The notes under the pieces were generated by a model. It was given only the letters and a program-made list of their open reading frames with translations, ran no database searches and was not told the origin of the DNA. Below, in pieces: positions 17,399-25,420 of a stretch of DNA of 62,258 nt; within the stretch, counting starts at the first letter, position 1, and every line of letters begins with the position of its first letter. The stretch spans positions 1 through 62,258 of the forward strand of contig NZ_QVTC01000040.1 of NCBI RefSeq assembly GCF_003429085.1, given 5' to 3'. The position numbers were made by a program, and so were the translations under genes. Source of the stretch: Bacillus sp. V59.32b (GTDB lineage Bacteria > Bacillota > Bacilli > Bacillales > DSM-1321).

Positions 17399-17446
17399 GG
17401 CGCTCACCTCTTATGGTTGCTAAATTAAAACAAAGTTCTTCTTCCA

Positions 17447-17455
17447 TAGTTTATG
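17447..17455 (-). promoter_or_regulatory. possible sigma-K -10 element of mnx cassette 1
   Basis: Minus strand CATAAACTA fits CATANNNTA, about 50 bases before mnxE. The -35 position reads GCA rather than AC. The same GCA at the same spacing occurs before the 38969-39721 gene of cassette 3. Confidence 0.4.
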
Positions 17456-17523
17456 ATTGCTGAGCCCGATTGCCTGGATTTTTTCCCAGTTTATGCGGAA
17501 AAATATTCAGGCTGAGGCAGTAA

Positions 17524-17563
17524 AAACAGGGGTATCACCGAACCTGGCGATACCCCTGTTTTT
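17524..17563 (-). terminator. terminator of the rml operon
   Basis: Long near-perfect hairpin AAACAGGGGTATC/GATACCCCTGTTT with a 12-base loop and flanking A/T runs. It ends rmlD on the minus strand and separates it from mnxE. Confidence 0.85.
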
Positions 17564-18443
17564 ATGATAGATGCCCCTTGAGTTTTAAATAATCCGTTAA
17601 CGAATCTTGCCAATCCGGCATTTGATGGATTCTGTTTAACTTTGAATTATCGAGTACGCTGTATAGCGGACGGTTGGCTTTTGTCTGGTAACTCGTATGG
17701 GGGACCGGTATTAAGTCGACATCGGCATTGATCTCCTTGAAAATTTCAGCTGCAAAATCATGCCAGCTGCACTCTCCTTCACCGGAACAGTGATAGACCC
17801 CATATGAATCGATTTCCTGTTCAATGAAGGTGTGTATCGCCTTTGCAATATCAAGCGTATGAGTTGGCGACATTACCTGGTCATCTATTACGCGAATCGT
17901 TTTTCCTTGCTTCGCGAGATTGATCATCGTTTCGACAAAGTTACCGCCCTTGCCGCTGGCGCCCGCCTTGCCGAATAAGGACGAAACCCGAAAAATAAAA
18001 TACCCGTCGTGATATGCCTTAATGAAATGTTCCCCTGACAGCTTCGAATTCCCGTAAACACTTAACGGATTTGGCTGATCGTCCTCGCGGTACGGCCGGT
18101 TGCCCTTCCCATCGAAAAGATAATCGGTTGTGATATGAAATAAAGTCTTATGATGAGCATTACAGTATTTTGCAATCTCTAACACTGCCAAGCTATTAAC
18201 CGCAAACGACTTCTCAGGAAAATCTTCGCACTCGTCCGTTTTATGGTATGACGTACAGTTGATCAGGATATCAAAATCGTTAACATGGCCAAGAAAGGAA
18301 GCGATGTCATCATTTTCAACATCCAGCTGGCTCCGGTATACAGGCACGATCTCGTATTGGCTGGATAAAGAGAAAACCTTCTGGATATCGGTTCCGAGCT
18401 GCCCGTTTGCTCCTAGCAAAAGAATCCTTTTCAAATAAAACAC
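17562..18443 (-). CDS. rmlD: dTDP-4-dehydrorhamnose reductase
   Basis: 293-residue NADPH-dependent SDR that completes dTDP-L-rhamnose or a related deoxysugar. Features are the Rossmann motif LLGANGQLGTD near the start, INCTSYHKTDECED (family INxAAYxxVDxxE segment), TTDYLFDG, and the catalytic YGNSKLSGE (YxxxK). B. subtilis uses the orthologous SpsK for spore-crust rhamnose. It is last in the operon with rmlA, rmlC and an SDR, four bases behind the latter. Confidence 0.88.
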   Translation of the reverse strand: MFYLKRILLLGANGQLGTDIQKVFSLSSQYEIVPVYRSQLDVENDDIASFLGHVNDFDILINCTSYHKTDECEDFPEKSFAVNSLAVLEIAKYCNAHHKTLFHITTDYLFDGKGNRPYREDDQPNPLSVYGNSKLSGEHFIKAYHDGYFIFRVSSLFGKAGASGKGGNFVETMINLAKQGKTIRVIDDQVMSPTHTLDIAKAIHTFIEQEIDSYGVYHCSGEGECSWHDFAAEIFKEINADVDLIPVPHTSYQTKANRPLYSVLDNSKLNRIHQMPDWQDSLTDYLKLKGHLS

Positions 18444-18446
18444 CTC

Positions 18447-19475
18447 TTATCCTATATCGATGATTCCTCCGTGCAGTTCGGCATCTTTAATGATTTTATG
18501 CCATTTTATCAACTCTTTATACCAATCCAGCGTAATCGTTTGGGTTGATTTTTTTAATGTACCGGCTTCCAAATGCCGGTACACTTCCAGCGCGCCATCC
18601 GCTCCCGTCCACTTTGCTTTCCAATTTAATGCACTTTCGACCTTGTCAAAATTGACGCGGTAGGAACGGTGGTCTGGATCGCCATACCATTCAATCGTGA
18701 TGTCCTTCGGCAGTGCCTTCGTGATTTCCTCGGCCAATTTTCCTAATTGATAGTTGTTGTTGTTTGAACCAATGTTGAAAATCTGCCGATTGATTGTCTT
18801 GGCGTCGGCATCCAGAAGCAGACACATTACATCTGTCGTATCATCAACATGGACGAATGGCCGCCATTGGGTACCGTCCCTCATCAGCGGGATCACACCG
18901 TTTTCCCATGCGCCGTAAGCCATTCCGTTTATCGCAAGGTCAAACCTCATCCTTGGTGAATATCCATAGACCGTCGCCTGTCTCATCACTGTTACCGTAA
19001 AACGTTCATCTGCCAATGGCAGAACGCCTTGTTCCGCTTTTTCCGTGGCAATAGCATAATTGCTCAGGGGGTTGGTAGGAGAGGTTTCGTCAACGATCAT
19101 GTCTTGCTCCTGAAAGCCGTATAAGCTGCAGGATGACGGCAAAATATATCGCTTCACACCAAAATTTTTCGCTAAAGTCGCTGTATGGACCCTTGATACA
19201 TGATTGGTAGCGAAGGTCGCGTCCTTGAACAGTTCACCGCTTGGGTCATTGGAGATGGCGACAAGATCGATAACCGCATCCACTTCCGCAAAATAATCTG
19301 GTTGCATTCTTCTTGTATCCGCTTGGATGACCGTTAGGTTTTCATGGGCACTAAGTTTATCCATGCCAAAAAAATAGCGGTCGACAGCTTTTACGGCATA
19401 GCCTCTCCCCAACAGCTTCGGGACGAGAATTGAGCCGATATAGCCGCCGGCACCTGTCACAAGCACGGTTTTCAT
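18447..19475 (-). CDS. NAD-dependent epimerase/dehydratase (extended SDR), unusual YxxxT site
   Basis: 342 residues. TGAGGYIGS (7-15) binds NAD(P), and PSSCSLYG (113-120) supplies the active-site Ser region. The catalytic pair is odd: Tyr140 is followed at +4 by Thr144, with Lys at 146, where the family norm is YxxxK. It is closest in style to surface-sugar SDRs that carry RxATVYGxSPRMRFDL; it is not RmlB, lacking the RmlB signature and length. Its start overlaps the rmlC stop region by four bases (ATGA). It probably modifies a nucleotide-sugar, but the reaction cannot be fixed from sequence. Confidence 0.75.
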   Translation of the reverse strand: MKTVLVTGAGGYIGSILVPKLLGRGYAVKAVDRYFFGMDKLSAHENLTVIQADTRRMQPDYFAEVDAVIDLVAISNDPSGELFKDATFATNHVSRVHTATLAKNFGVKRYILPSSCSLYGFQEQDMIVDETSPTNPLSNYAIATEKAEQGVLPLADERFTVTVMRQATVYGYSPRMRFDLAINGMAYGAWENGVIPLMRDGTQWRPFVHVDDTTDVMCLLLDADAKTINRQIFNIGSNNNNYQLGKLAEEITKALPKDITIEWYGDPDHRSYRVNFDKVESALNWKAKWTGADGALEVYRHLEAGTLKKSTQTITLDWYKELIKWHKIIKDAELHGGIIDIG

Positions 19476-20038
19476 CCTTGTCCCCCCTCGTATTTAAAAT
19501 TGATTTCCGCTTTCTTGAGCAATGGCTGGTTTCGATCTTTGTCCGAGAGAACCGGATTGGAAGTCGGCCAGATGACACCGAGCTCTGGATCATTCCATCG
19601 TATTCCCCGATCATGTTCTGCTGAATAAAATTCGTCCACTTTGTACAGGATTTGCGTGTTCTTAACAAGTGTGCAAATACCGTGGGCAAACCCTTTTGGC
19701 ACGATCAGCTGCCGTTTATTCTCCTCGCTTAAAACGACACCGACCCATTCCCCGTATGTCGGTGAATTTCTACGGATATCGACGACAACATCATAAAGGG
19801 CCCCTGTTAATACGCGGACACATTTCGTTTGTGCTTTCGGTTCCAGCTGATAATGGAGGCCTCTAATGGTTCCGGCTTCTGCGGATAACGACTGATTGTC
19901 TTGAACAAAATCAATATTAATTCCTAATTCTTTGTATTTCCCGGAATTATAGCTCTCCATGAAAAATCCCCGGTGGTCGCCAAATACAGCTGGTTCGATC
20001 ATGACGACTCCTTCAAGCTTCGTTGTAATTAGTTTCAT
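19472..20038 (-). CDS. rmlC: dTDP-4-dehydrorhamnose 3,5-epimerase
   Basis: 188-residue cupin. Visible are GDHRGFFMESYN, the catalytic His in TIRGLHYQ, YDVVVDIRRNSPTYG, VPKGFAHG and the Tyr in YKVDEFYS. It converts dTDP-4-keto-6-deoxyglucose to the L-lyxo form. The start (AAAGGATTAACTG then ATG) lies 26 bases inside the end of the oxidase gene, and its end overlaps the SDR start: a tightly coupled operon. No rmlB is visible in the window to feed it. Confidence 0.92.
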   Translation of the reverse strand: MKLITTKLEGVVMIEPAVFGDHRGFFMESYNSGKYKELGINIDFVQDNQSLSAEAGTIRGLHYQLEPKAQTKCVRVLTGALYDVVVDIRRNSPTYGEWVGVVLSEENKRQLIVPKGFAHGICTLVKNTQILYKVDEFYSAEHDRGIRWNDPELGVIWPTSNPVLSDKDRNQPLLKKAEINFKYEGGQG

Positions 20039-21245
20039 CAGTTAATCCTTTCTGCTTTTCCAGCAATTGGTCAATAATATAGGATGCAAATGGAAAAGAA
20101 CATGTGAATCCCGGCGATACGGCGTTCAATATATGCAGGGACTTGTGGTCACCCTCGACGACAAAATCCTGGACGAGCTCCAGCGTCTCTTTATCCAGAA
20201 GCTGGGCTCGAATTCCCGGCCTTAGATATTCTCCAAAACTCTCCCGGTCAAGCGTTTTCACAAGATTAACAGCCAATCTGCTAAAATATGATTTCTGATA
20301 CTTTTTCATTTCCTCAAAAGCAAGACGACGAAAGTTAAAGGCATTGAGGATAAACAGTTTCGCTTCGTAGTAAAGAATGGTCGCAAATTCTTTCAGCTTG
20401 AAGTTGGCAAATCCGCCATAGTTTTCGCGCCAAAGTGCCGGGATTGCCGTAGGGCCAATTTTAATCGTGCCATCGACCGTTTTTGTAAAATGCACCCCTA
20501 AAAAGGGATTTTCCAAGTTGGGGACCGGATAAATATTCGTCATTATGTCTTCCGTGTTTTTATCATATTTGAGATATATTCCTTTAAAGGGGATAATCGT
20601 ATACTGCTTGCCGAAATTAAAATCCTTGGCGATTTTATCTGCATATAAACCTGCGGCGTTTATGAAGTAGCCATATTGGAAGGTATCGTTGTTTGTCAGA
20701 ATCATGCTGTCCTGGTTCTTTTTAAATTCTGTATTAAAGTAAAAATGAACGCCCATTCCTTTGACTTCTGCTTTTAATGTTTGGCAAACCTGGACGGGGT
20801 CTACAGATGAGGTATTGGGTGAATATAGTGCTTTTTTGTAGGTCTTGGCATTAGGATCGATTTGTGCAAGTTCTTCTTCATCCATCCAATGGAGCTCTAC
20901 ATCATTGGCGTCAGCCCTTCTTTTCAGTTCTTCCAGCCCTTCCAATTCACTTTCATCAACCGCGACCACAAGCTTACCGCAGCGATTGACCGGAAGATTA
21001 TGACTTAAACAGTAATCGGTAAGTACCTTGTTTCCTTCTCTCGTAAATTTTGCTTTCAAACTGTCCGAGGTATAATAAAATCCTGCGTGCAGCACCCCGC
21101 TGTTCCGGCCGCTTGAATGCAGGGCGACATCCCTTTCTTTTTCGAGGATACAAACGGTCTGTTCCGGAAATCTCGTTTTTAATTCTCTGGCAATTGCGAG
21201 GCCAATGATACCTCCTCCGACAATTACATAGTCATAATATTTCAT
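20013..21245 (-). CDS. lhgO: FAD-dependent oxidase of the L-2-hydroxyglutarate oxidase family
   Basis: 410 residues. The FAD-binding motif VGGGIIGLAIARELK is at the N-terminus, then HSSGRNSGVLHAGFYY, a strong LhgO signature, and a C-terminal ILNAVSPGFTCSFPFA segment. Family members oxidise L-2-hydroxyglutarate and can pass electrons to the membrane. Its place between a sulfotransferase and rmlC is unexpected. It may act on a hydroxy-acid substituent of the glycan, or the gene may just have been captured. The product assignment is by family; the role here is unknown. Confidence 0.8.
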   Translation of the reverse strand: MKYYDYVIVGGGIIGLAIARELKTRFPEQTVCILEKERDVALHSSGRNSGVLHAGFYYTSDSLKAKFTREGNKVLTDYCLSHNLPVNRCGKLVVAVDESELEGLEELKRRADANDVELHWMDEEELAQIDPNAKTYKKALYSPNTSSVDPVQVCQTLKAEVKGMGVHFYFNTEFKKNQDSMILTNNDTFQYGYFINAAGLYADKIAKDFNFGKQYTIIPFKGIYLKYDKNTEDIMTNIYPVPNLENPFLGVHFTKTVDGTIKIGPTAIPALWRENYGGFANFKLKEFATILYYEAKLFILNAFNFRRLAFEEMKKYQKSYFSRLAVNLVKTLDRESFGEYLRPGIRAQLLDKETLELVQDFVVEGDHKSLHILNAVSPGFTCSFPFASYIIDQLLEKQKGLTDETNYNEA

Positions 21246-21270
21246 CTATCCCTCCCCCTCATCATGAGTT

Positions 21271-22026
21271 TCATATTTTTGTATTTCTGGCCATCAAGGT
21301 TTTCAAGTCTTCTTTTGATTGCGCATCTAATCGAGCCAGTTTCTCCTCCAGCAGCTGCTTCGCATAGCTGTATAATGCGTAATCCACTTCGTTGTTTCGT
21401 TTCAATTCCTGAATAATATGCTCAGGCAGCGCTTTAATTTCAGGACGGTTTCTTGTTATATTTTTCTTTCGGTAATGGATCGTCCACCAGTCAAACTGTT
21501 TCTGCATCAGATAAATCGTTTCATTAAAAAGCTCCGTTATGCCGATGAAAGCAAAGTGTTTTTTGATGTTTTTTTTTCCTTTTTCAAAGTCATTCAAGCC
21601 GATGTCTCCTGTGAGCGGAAAGCCCAGTACGATCTTGCTTTGTTTATTCATATTGTTAGCTTCCCGCTGGTATTCAAGCAATTCCATCTTCATCACTTTT
21701 TCATGCAACCCGTGATGCGGTGTATGGCGTATGAAATAATATTCGGAAATCACCCTGTCAATCGGCTCGCGAAGCATGGTTATATACAAAGAGGGTTCCG
21801 ATAAATGTTGGTGAATCCCGAATGAAAGGTGGCAGTTCAGACACTTAACCCCTTCCAAATTAAGGCTTTCTAATCTTTGGACAACTGCCTGATGGTCTTT
21901 AAACGATTCATATAAGTCAATGATCTCATTTTGTGTATAGTTTTTTTTGATGATGCTGTTTAAGGTCGTTCCGGCTGTTTTTGGCATGTGAAGATGGATT
22001 AACACGTTCTTGGTCGGTTCAGTCAT
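21271..22026 (-). CDS. PAPS-dependent sulfotransferase (family 2), fourth paralogue
   Basis: 251 residues from ATG 22026; a GTG twelve bases earlier is an alternative. PKTAGTT (15-21), CLNCHLSFGIHQHL (62-75), LREPIDRVISEYYF (85-98, Glu for the usual Asp) and IGITELFNETIYLM. It is closest in pattern to the copies at 9319 and 10061. Unlike them it lies inside the nucleotide-sugar operon, between rmlA and the lhgO-like gene. That links the sulfation step to the same glycan as the deoxysugar. Confidence 0.87.
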   Translation of the reverse strand: MTEPTKNVLIHLHMPKTAGTTLNSIIKKNYTQNEIIDLYESFKDHQAVVQRLESLNLEGVKCLNCHLSFGIHQHLSEPSLYITMLREPIDRVISEYYFIRHTPHHGLHEKVMKMELLEYQREANNMNKQSKIVLGFPLTGDIGLNDFEKGKKNIKKHFAFIGITELFNETIYLMQKQFDWWTIHYRKKNITRNRPEIKALPEHIIQELKRNNEVDYALYSYAKQLLEEKLARLDAQSKEDLKTLMARNTKI

Positions 22027-22118
22027 TTCTTTACACACCCTATATCATTATTCTTAAACCTGAATCAGGCTGTTGAAAGTCAACAGCCTTGTTTTCTTTT
22101 CACTTCTTTGACGACTCT

Positions 22119-22859
22119 TTAATGGTCTTTCAGTACATGCCGGTACACGAGTTCGTTTGCCTGAAAGAGAGAGTGCGGTGTACCGGCATCAACCCACCAG
22201 CCTGTCAGGATGTCGTACTGCAAGCTGTTATCTTTTATATAGAAGGTATTGACATCAGTAATTTCCAATTCCCCCCGCTCAGATGGTGTCAGCTTTTCGA
22301 TATACTCGAATACTTTAGAACCATACATGTAAATTCCCGTCACACAGTAATTGGATAAAGGCTTTTCAGGCTTTTCCACAATCGACGTTATGATTTTTTT
22401 CCTTTTATCAATCTCAGCAATACCGAATCGCATTGGGTCAGTGACGGGCTTTAGTAAAACCCTCGCCCCAATTGATTGATTCTCAAACGAAGCAATAAAT
22501 GGACCCAGGCTTTCCTGAAAGATATTGTCACCTAAGAGAACGATAAATTTCTCGTTTCCTGCAAATGGTTTCGCCAATGAAAGAGCTTCTGCAATGCCTC
22601 CTGCTTTTTGCTGGATTTTATAGGTTAGGGTTACATCCAGGACTTCCCCCAGTCCTAATAGGTTAATAAAAGAACTGAGATCTTCTTTATTCGTAATGAT
22701 CAGGATTTCTTCAATGCCTGCTTCTTTTAATTTCAGGATTGGCCAATAGATCATCGGATAGGGACCAACCGGGAGCAGGTGCTTATTGATAATATGTGTC
22801 AAAGGCCTTAATCTGGTGCCAGTACCTCCGGCTAAAATGACTCCTTTCAAATCTTTCAC
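22119..22859 (-). CDS. rmlA: glucose-1-phosphate thymidylyltransferase
   Basis: 246 residues, the length of B. subtilis Sps[14 protein letters not shown] near the N-terminus is the nucleotide/pyrophosphorylase motif, [12 protein letters not shown] follows in family form (here KHLLPVG), and LLGDNIF holds the metal Asp. It makes dTDP-glucose, the first step of the deoxysugar route. First gene of the operon, with a promoter fitting mother-cell sigma factors 25 bases upstream. A 92-base gap with a small hairpin separates it from the sulfotransferase. Confidence 0.92.
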   Translation of the reverse strand: MKDLKGVILAGGTGTRLRPLTHIINKHLLPVGPYPMIYWPILKLKEAGIEEILIITNKEDLSSFINLLGLGEVLDVTLTYKIQQKAGGIAEALSLAKPFAGNEKFIVLLGDNIFQESLGPFIASFENQSIGARVLLKPVTDPMRFGIAEIDKRKKIITSIVEKPEKPLSNYCVTGIYMYGSKVFEYIEKLTPSERGELEITDVNTFYIKDNSLQYDILTGWWVDAGTPHSLFQANELVYRHVLKDH

Positions 22860-22881
22860 TCCCTGCCTGTTACACTTTCTA

Positions 22882-22907
22882 TAGTGTATGAGAGAGACCT
22901 TTGATGT
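22882..22907 (-). promoter_or_regulatory. mother-cell (sigma-E/K) type promoter of the rmlA operon
   Basis: Minus-strand CATACACTA at 22890-22882 satisfies both the sigma-E (CATACAMT) and sigma-K (CATANNNTA) -10. AC lies at 22907-22906, spaced 15 bases, slightly short for sigma-K. Confidence 0.5.
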
Positions 22908-23026
22908 TTCTGATGCATGAAACCATTTTTGAGCGGCAATGGCAGCTGTACTGATACTTGTCCGTTTCGCTTGCTGCTTTCTCTACATAGGTTGTATTAA
23001 TCCATATATGAAAGGAGTGAACGCAT

Positions 23027-23314
23027 ATGAGCCACCGCAGAGGCTGCTGCCATTCTTGTCGTCGGGATGACTGCTGCCATCACAAGTTTCATAATCGTTG
23101 CTCTTGTATCAGCCGCCCGTTTCATGACTTAGATTGTTTTTGTGATAATCGTTTTAACCGCTTTGATCGCTTTGACAACTTTAATCGGTTTGATCGTTGT
23201 AACCGCTTTGATTGCTTTGACAACTTTAATCGGTTTGGTCGGTTCGGTCGGTTTGATCGATTTGATCGGTTTGATCGGTTTGATCGCTTCCGCAACGATG
23301 ACAGATTCTGTTAA
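23027..23314 (+). CDS. Cys-rich coat-like protein with (F-D-R)n repeats, 95 aa
   Basis: ATG follows GAAAGGAGTG. Residues 1-40 are rich in Cys, His and Arg (CCHSCRRDDCCHHK). The rest is a degenerate NRFDRF / FGRFDRF repeat where Phe alternates with Asp, Arg, Gly or Asn. It is followed by two other His/Cys-rich genes on the same strand. Composition and location suggest a cross-linked coat or exosporium protein. A hydrophobic alternative frame over the repeat has no ribosome binding site. Confidence 0.7.
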   Translation: MSHRRGCCHSCRRDDCCHHKFHNRCSCISRPFHDLDCFCDNRFNRFDRFDNFNRFDRCNRFDCFDNFNRFGRFGRFDRFDRFDRFDRFRNDDRFC

Positions 23315-23449
23315 TACGGCTTAAGTCCTGAAACCTCCTATTAGCTTTTTCGCTGTAAAATATTCATTTTTCTTAATGACAGATGTTTGTCCTGTCAAAA
23401 AAATAACGAAAACATAAACTATTATATAGCACAGAATAGGAGGTTTTTT

Positions 23450-23827
23450 ATGGAGTTTACTCATCATCGCCATCATTCAACCCGATTTTGCAGCTGCCAT
23501 CACAATGTTCGTCCCTCGCCCCATCATCATGGATTTAATCGAGGGGTTGATGATACATGTTCTTGCGGTCATGAACACCATCACTCCAGTCGTCACCCTC
23601 ACAGGGAACAGCCTCGATTTAATCGGGGTTGCCAGAATACATGCTCTTGCCATCATCACCATGGTCGCTGCAAATGCTTGGATCATAGGGAACATCATGG
23701 CCATCATCCCCGCCACCATCACAGCCATTCGCATCAACATCCACACCACACCCACGATCATCATGCCCATTCATGCGGCTGTTCGGGCCAGCACCGGACA
23801 TTCAGGGAACTAAGGTCATTAAGGTAG
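23450..23827 (+). CDS. His/Cys-rich coat-like protein, 125 aa
   Basis: I place the start at the ATG at 23450, seven bases after TAGGAGG; the frame is open 63 bases further up but without a site. The protein is dominated by His, with two copies of an FNRG-x(4-5)-TCSC module followed by H-rich runs and a final HSCGCSG. This is a pattern for transition-metal binding and disulfide cross-linking on the spore surface. CATAAACTA at 23413-23421 fits a sigma-K -10, but no AC -35 is seen. Function inferred from composition only. Confidence 0.7.
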   Translation: MEFTHHRHHSTRFCSCHHNVRPSPHHHGFNRGVDDTCSCGHEHHHSSRHPHREQPRFNRGCQNTCSCHHHHGRCKCLDHREHHGHHPRHHHSHSHQHPHHTHDHHAHSCGCSGQHRTFRELRSLR

Positions 23828-23961
23828 CATCACGATCACATCCATCATGATTGTGAATTCTGCAGATCATTTCATAATCACTGACCGGTGCTGCAGTCAT
23901 TATGATTTGAGATGATCGTATTGGAAGAGAGTTTAATACTAATTGTTAAAAGGAGGATTTT

Positions 23962-24441
23962 ATGAGTCATTTTCACGATTCTTTTTGCGTCAAATGCCGC
24001 AAGCCTTTTCATCATGACCATCATCACGATGACTGTCATCATGATCGATTTGATGTACGCGACAGGTTCATCGGCGATGATCGTTTTCTTTGTGACAACC
24101 GCTTCCAGCTTCGCCTTGGCGGCCTTCAAAGCGGACTCGCTTTTCGCATGCGGCAATTGATTGATTGTGAGGTTAAGATAAAAGTGGATTGCGGCGGAGA
24201 AAGTGACGAATTCGATTCAGTCATTTGCTTTGTCGGATCGGATTTTGTGGAAGTAGAAGTATTTGAAGACAGGGATAAAGATAGAGACAGAGATAAAGAC
24301 AAGGTTCGGGATAAAGATAGAGTTCGAGATAGGGATAAAAAGCCTCGCAAAAGGCGGCATTTCGACCATAAGTTCAGAATCATTCCGCTTGAACATGTAA
24401 AAATGGTAGAATTCAAAGAAGATAAGCATGATTGCTGCTAG
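23962..24441 (+). CDS. spore-coat-like protein with LSm-like core, 159 aa
   Basis: ATG behind AAAAGGAGG. Residues 1-40 are Cys/His rich (CVKCRKPFHHDHHHDDCHHD). Next comes a conserved-looking core from LGGLQSGLAFRMRQLIDCEV to DSVICFVGSDFVEVEVF, then an inserted (RDKD)n charged linker, then the closing strands FRIIPLEHVKMVEF. The G-R/S-DFV strand followed by IP-L/Y-xxV is the same core as in the two ~250-residue proteins beside the mnx cassettes. It is a likely outer-coat structural protein. A terminator follows. Confidence 0.75.
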   Translation: MSHFHDSFCVKCRKPFHHDHHHDDCHHDRFDVRDRFIGDDRFLCDNRFQLRLGGLQSGLAFRMRQLIDCEVKIKVDCGGESDEFDSVICFVGSDFVEVEVFEDRDKDRDRDKDKVRDKDRVRDRDKKPRKRRHFDHKFRIIPLEHVKMVEFKEDKHDCC

Positions 24442-24460
24442 GTAAAGCATGTTAGTGACA

Positions 24461-24500
24461 AGCTTGTAGAGAAGGGAATTTGCTCTACAAGCTTTTTATT
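24461..24500 (+). terminator. Rho-independent terminator
   Basis: AGCTTGTAGAG pairs with CTCTACAAGCT, followed by TTTTTATTTT. It ends the coat-like gene set. Confidence 0.9.
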
Positions 24501-24596
24501 TTAAATACTAAAGAGTTTCGCTGATAACCCGCCCGCTAAAGCGCCCATTATTATGAACCAAATGATATATATAATCGCTTTGAGTTCCTGCGTCAT
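24501..24596 (-). CDS. 31-aa single-span membrane peptide
   Basis: ATG at 24596 preceded by GGAGG with five bases spacing, TAA at 24501-24503. The sequence is a short polar start (MTQELKA) and one hydrophobic helix (IIYIIWFIIMGALAGGL), ending SAKLFSI. Such tiny membrane proteins are common in bacilli; no function assigned. Confidence 0.5.
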   Translation of the reverse strand: MTQELKAIIYIIWFIIMGALAGGLSAKLFSI

Positions 24597-24746
24597 ATAA
24601 GCCTCCTAATAACCTGTTGTCACATAATATTCAGATGTAAAACTTCTACTTTACTATTTAAAATTATTATTAAATCTGAAAGGGAATAGACGGGAAGGGA
24701 TTTCTTTGAGAGTATGAATATATGCCCATATAAAAGAGGGAATAGT

Positions 24747-24869
24747 ATGATTTTCGATGCGATTATTATGGGAGCCGGGAAAGCTGGTTTGTCCATGGCT
24801 TGCCAACTTTCCAAATGCTGTGATGAAGGATTCATTCACATTAGCTCTACAAGGAGTGAAAAACCTTGA
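24747..24869 (+). pseudogene. N-terminal stub of an FAD/NAD(P)-binding oxidoreductase
   Basis: The 40-codon frame begins MIFDAIIMGAGKAGLSMA, a dinucleotide-binding GxGxxG start of a flavoprotein, with GAGGG just upstream. It loses similarity after about 20 residues and stops. This is the left edge of a larger gene deleted here; the remaining ~400 codons are absent. Confidence 0.6.
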
Positions 24870-25054
24870 ATATTGGATTGGGGATTATGCTACTCCCTAT
24901 TGGAATAATTTTGATTATTTTAGGTGTACTTTCACGTAAAAAGAACGGAAAGATTACTGGTAACGGATTATTGTTTGTAGGCTCAATAATGCTTGCATTA
25001 AGTACGTTATTGATTACGGGAATATACGACCCTTATGCAAAGCACATTCGTTAA
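24866..25054 (+). CDS. small two-helix membrane protein, 62 aa
   Basis: TTG start with AAGGAG nine bases upstream, overlapping the stub's stop. Two hydrophobic segments (LGIMLLPIGIILIILGV and LLFVGSIMLALSTLLI) flank a basic loop RKKNGK. It is followed by the K+ channel genes and may share their transcript. Family unknown. Confidence 0.55.
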   Translation: MNIGLGIMLLPIGIILIILGVLSRKKNGKITGNGLLFVGSIMLALSTLLITGIYDPYAKHIR

Positions 25055-25087
25055 CAGACATCTACAATGGAAGGAAGGTTATGAATA

Positions 25088-25420
25088 TTGTTAATTTTTC
25101 GCAGGCTAATGAATAGGGTAAGCAAGGTTAATCATACATTTATTTTCATTTCGACTATTTTAGTTATAGCGGTTAGCACCATTGTAATGAGAAAAATGGA
25201 ACCCGATACATTTCCAAGTTTATTTGATTCTCTGTGGTGGGTTATGACAACGATGACTACTGTTGGTTATGGGGATTTTTATCCGACAAGCACAGGCGGC
25301 CGCATTTTCGCAATGGCATTATACATAATAGGTATCGGTATCTTAGGAGTGGTAATAGGGAAAATCGTTGATTCGTTTGGTACTTTCAAACGATTGAGGG
25401 GAAGGGAAATTGAAATATAA
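25088..25420 (+). CDS. two-TM potassium channel pore protein
   Basis: 110 residues: a first helix (FIFISTILVIAVSTIV), pore helix and selectivity filter TTVGYGDFYP, then a second helix (ALYIIGIGILGVVIG). This is the pore half of a YugO/MthK-type channel, which in B. subtilis is one polypeptide with an RCK domain. TTG start, with GGAAGG nine bases upstream. The next gene encodes the RCK half in frame +1 with an 11-base overlap, so the channel is made as two chains or the parent gene has a frameshift. Confidence 0.8.
   Translation: MLIFRRLMNRVSKVNHTFIFISTILVIAVSTIVMRKMEPDTFPSLFDSLWWVMTTMTTVGYGDFYPTSTGGRIFAMALYIIGIGILGVVIGKIVDSFGTFKRLRGREIEI

Noticed and set aside
18447-19475. SDR considered as the missing RmlB
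   Set aside because: Active-site context, length and the MRFDL-type block do not fit dTDP-glucose dehydratase; Lys of YxxxK is absent.
22063-22092. Hairpin after rmlA as a terminator
   Set aside because: The stem AGGCTGTTGA/TCAACAGCCT is good, but the T run is on the plus strand while the genes are on the minus strand, so a stop between rmlA and the sulfotransferase is not supported.
23142-23324. Hydrophobic frame inside the FDR-repeat gene
   Set aside because: It is a shifted reading of the repeat without a ribosome binding site; the frame from 23027 has one and codes for Cys/His sequence.
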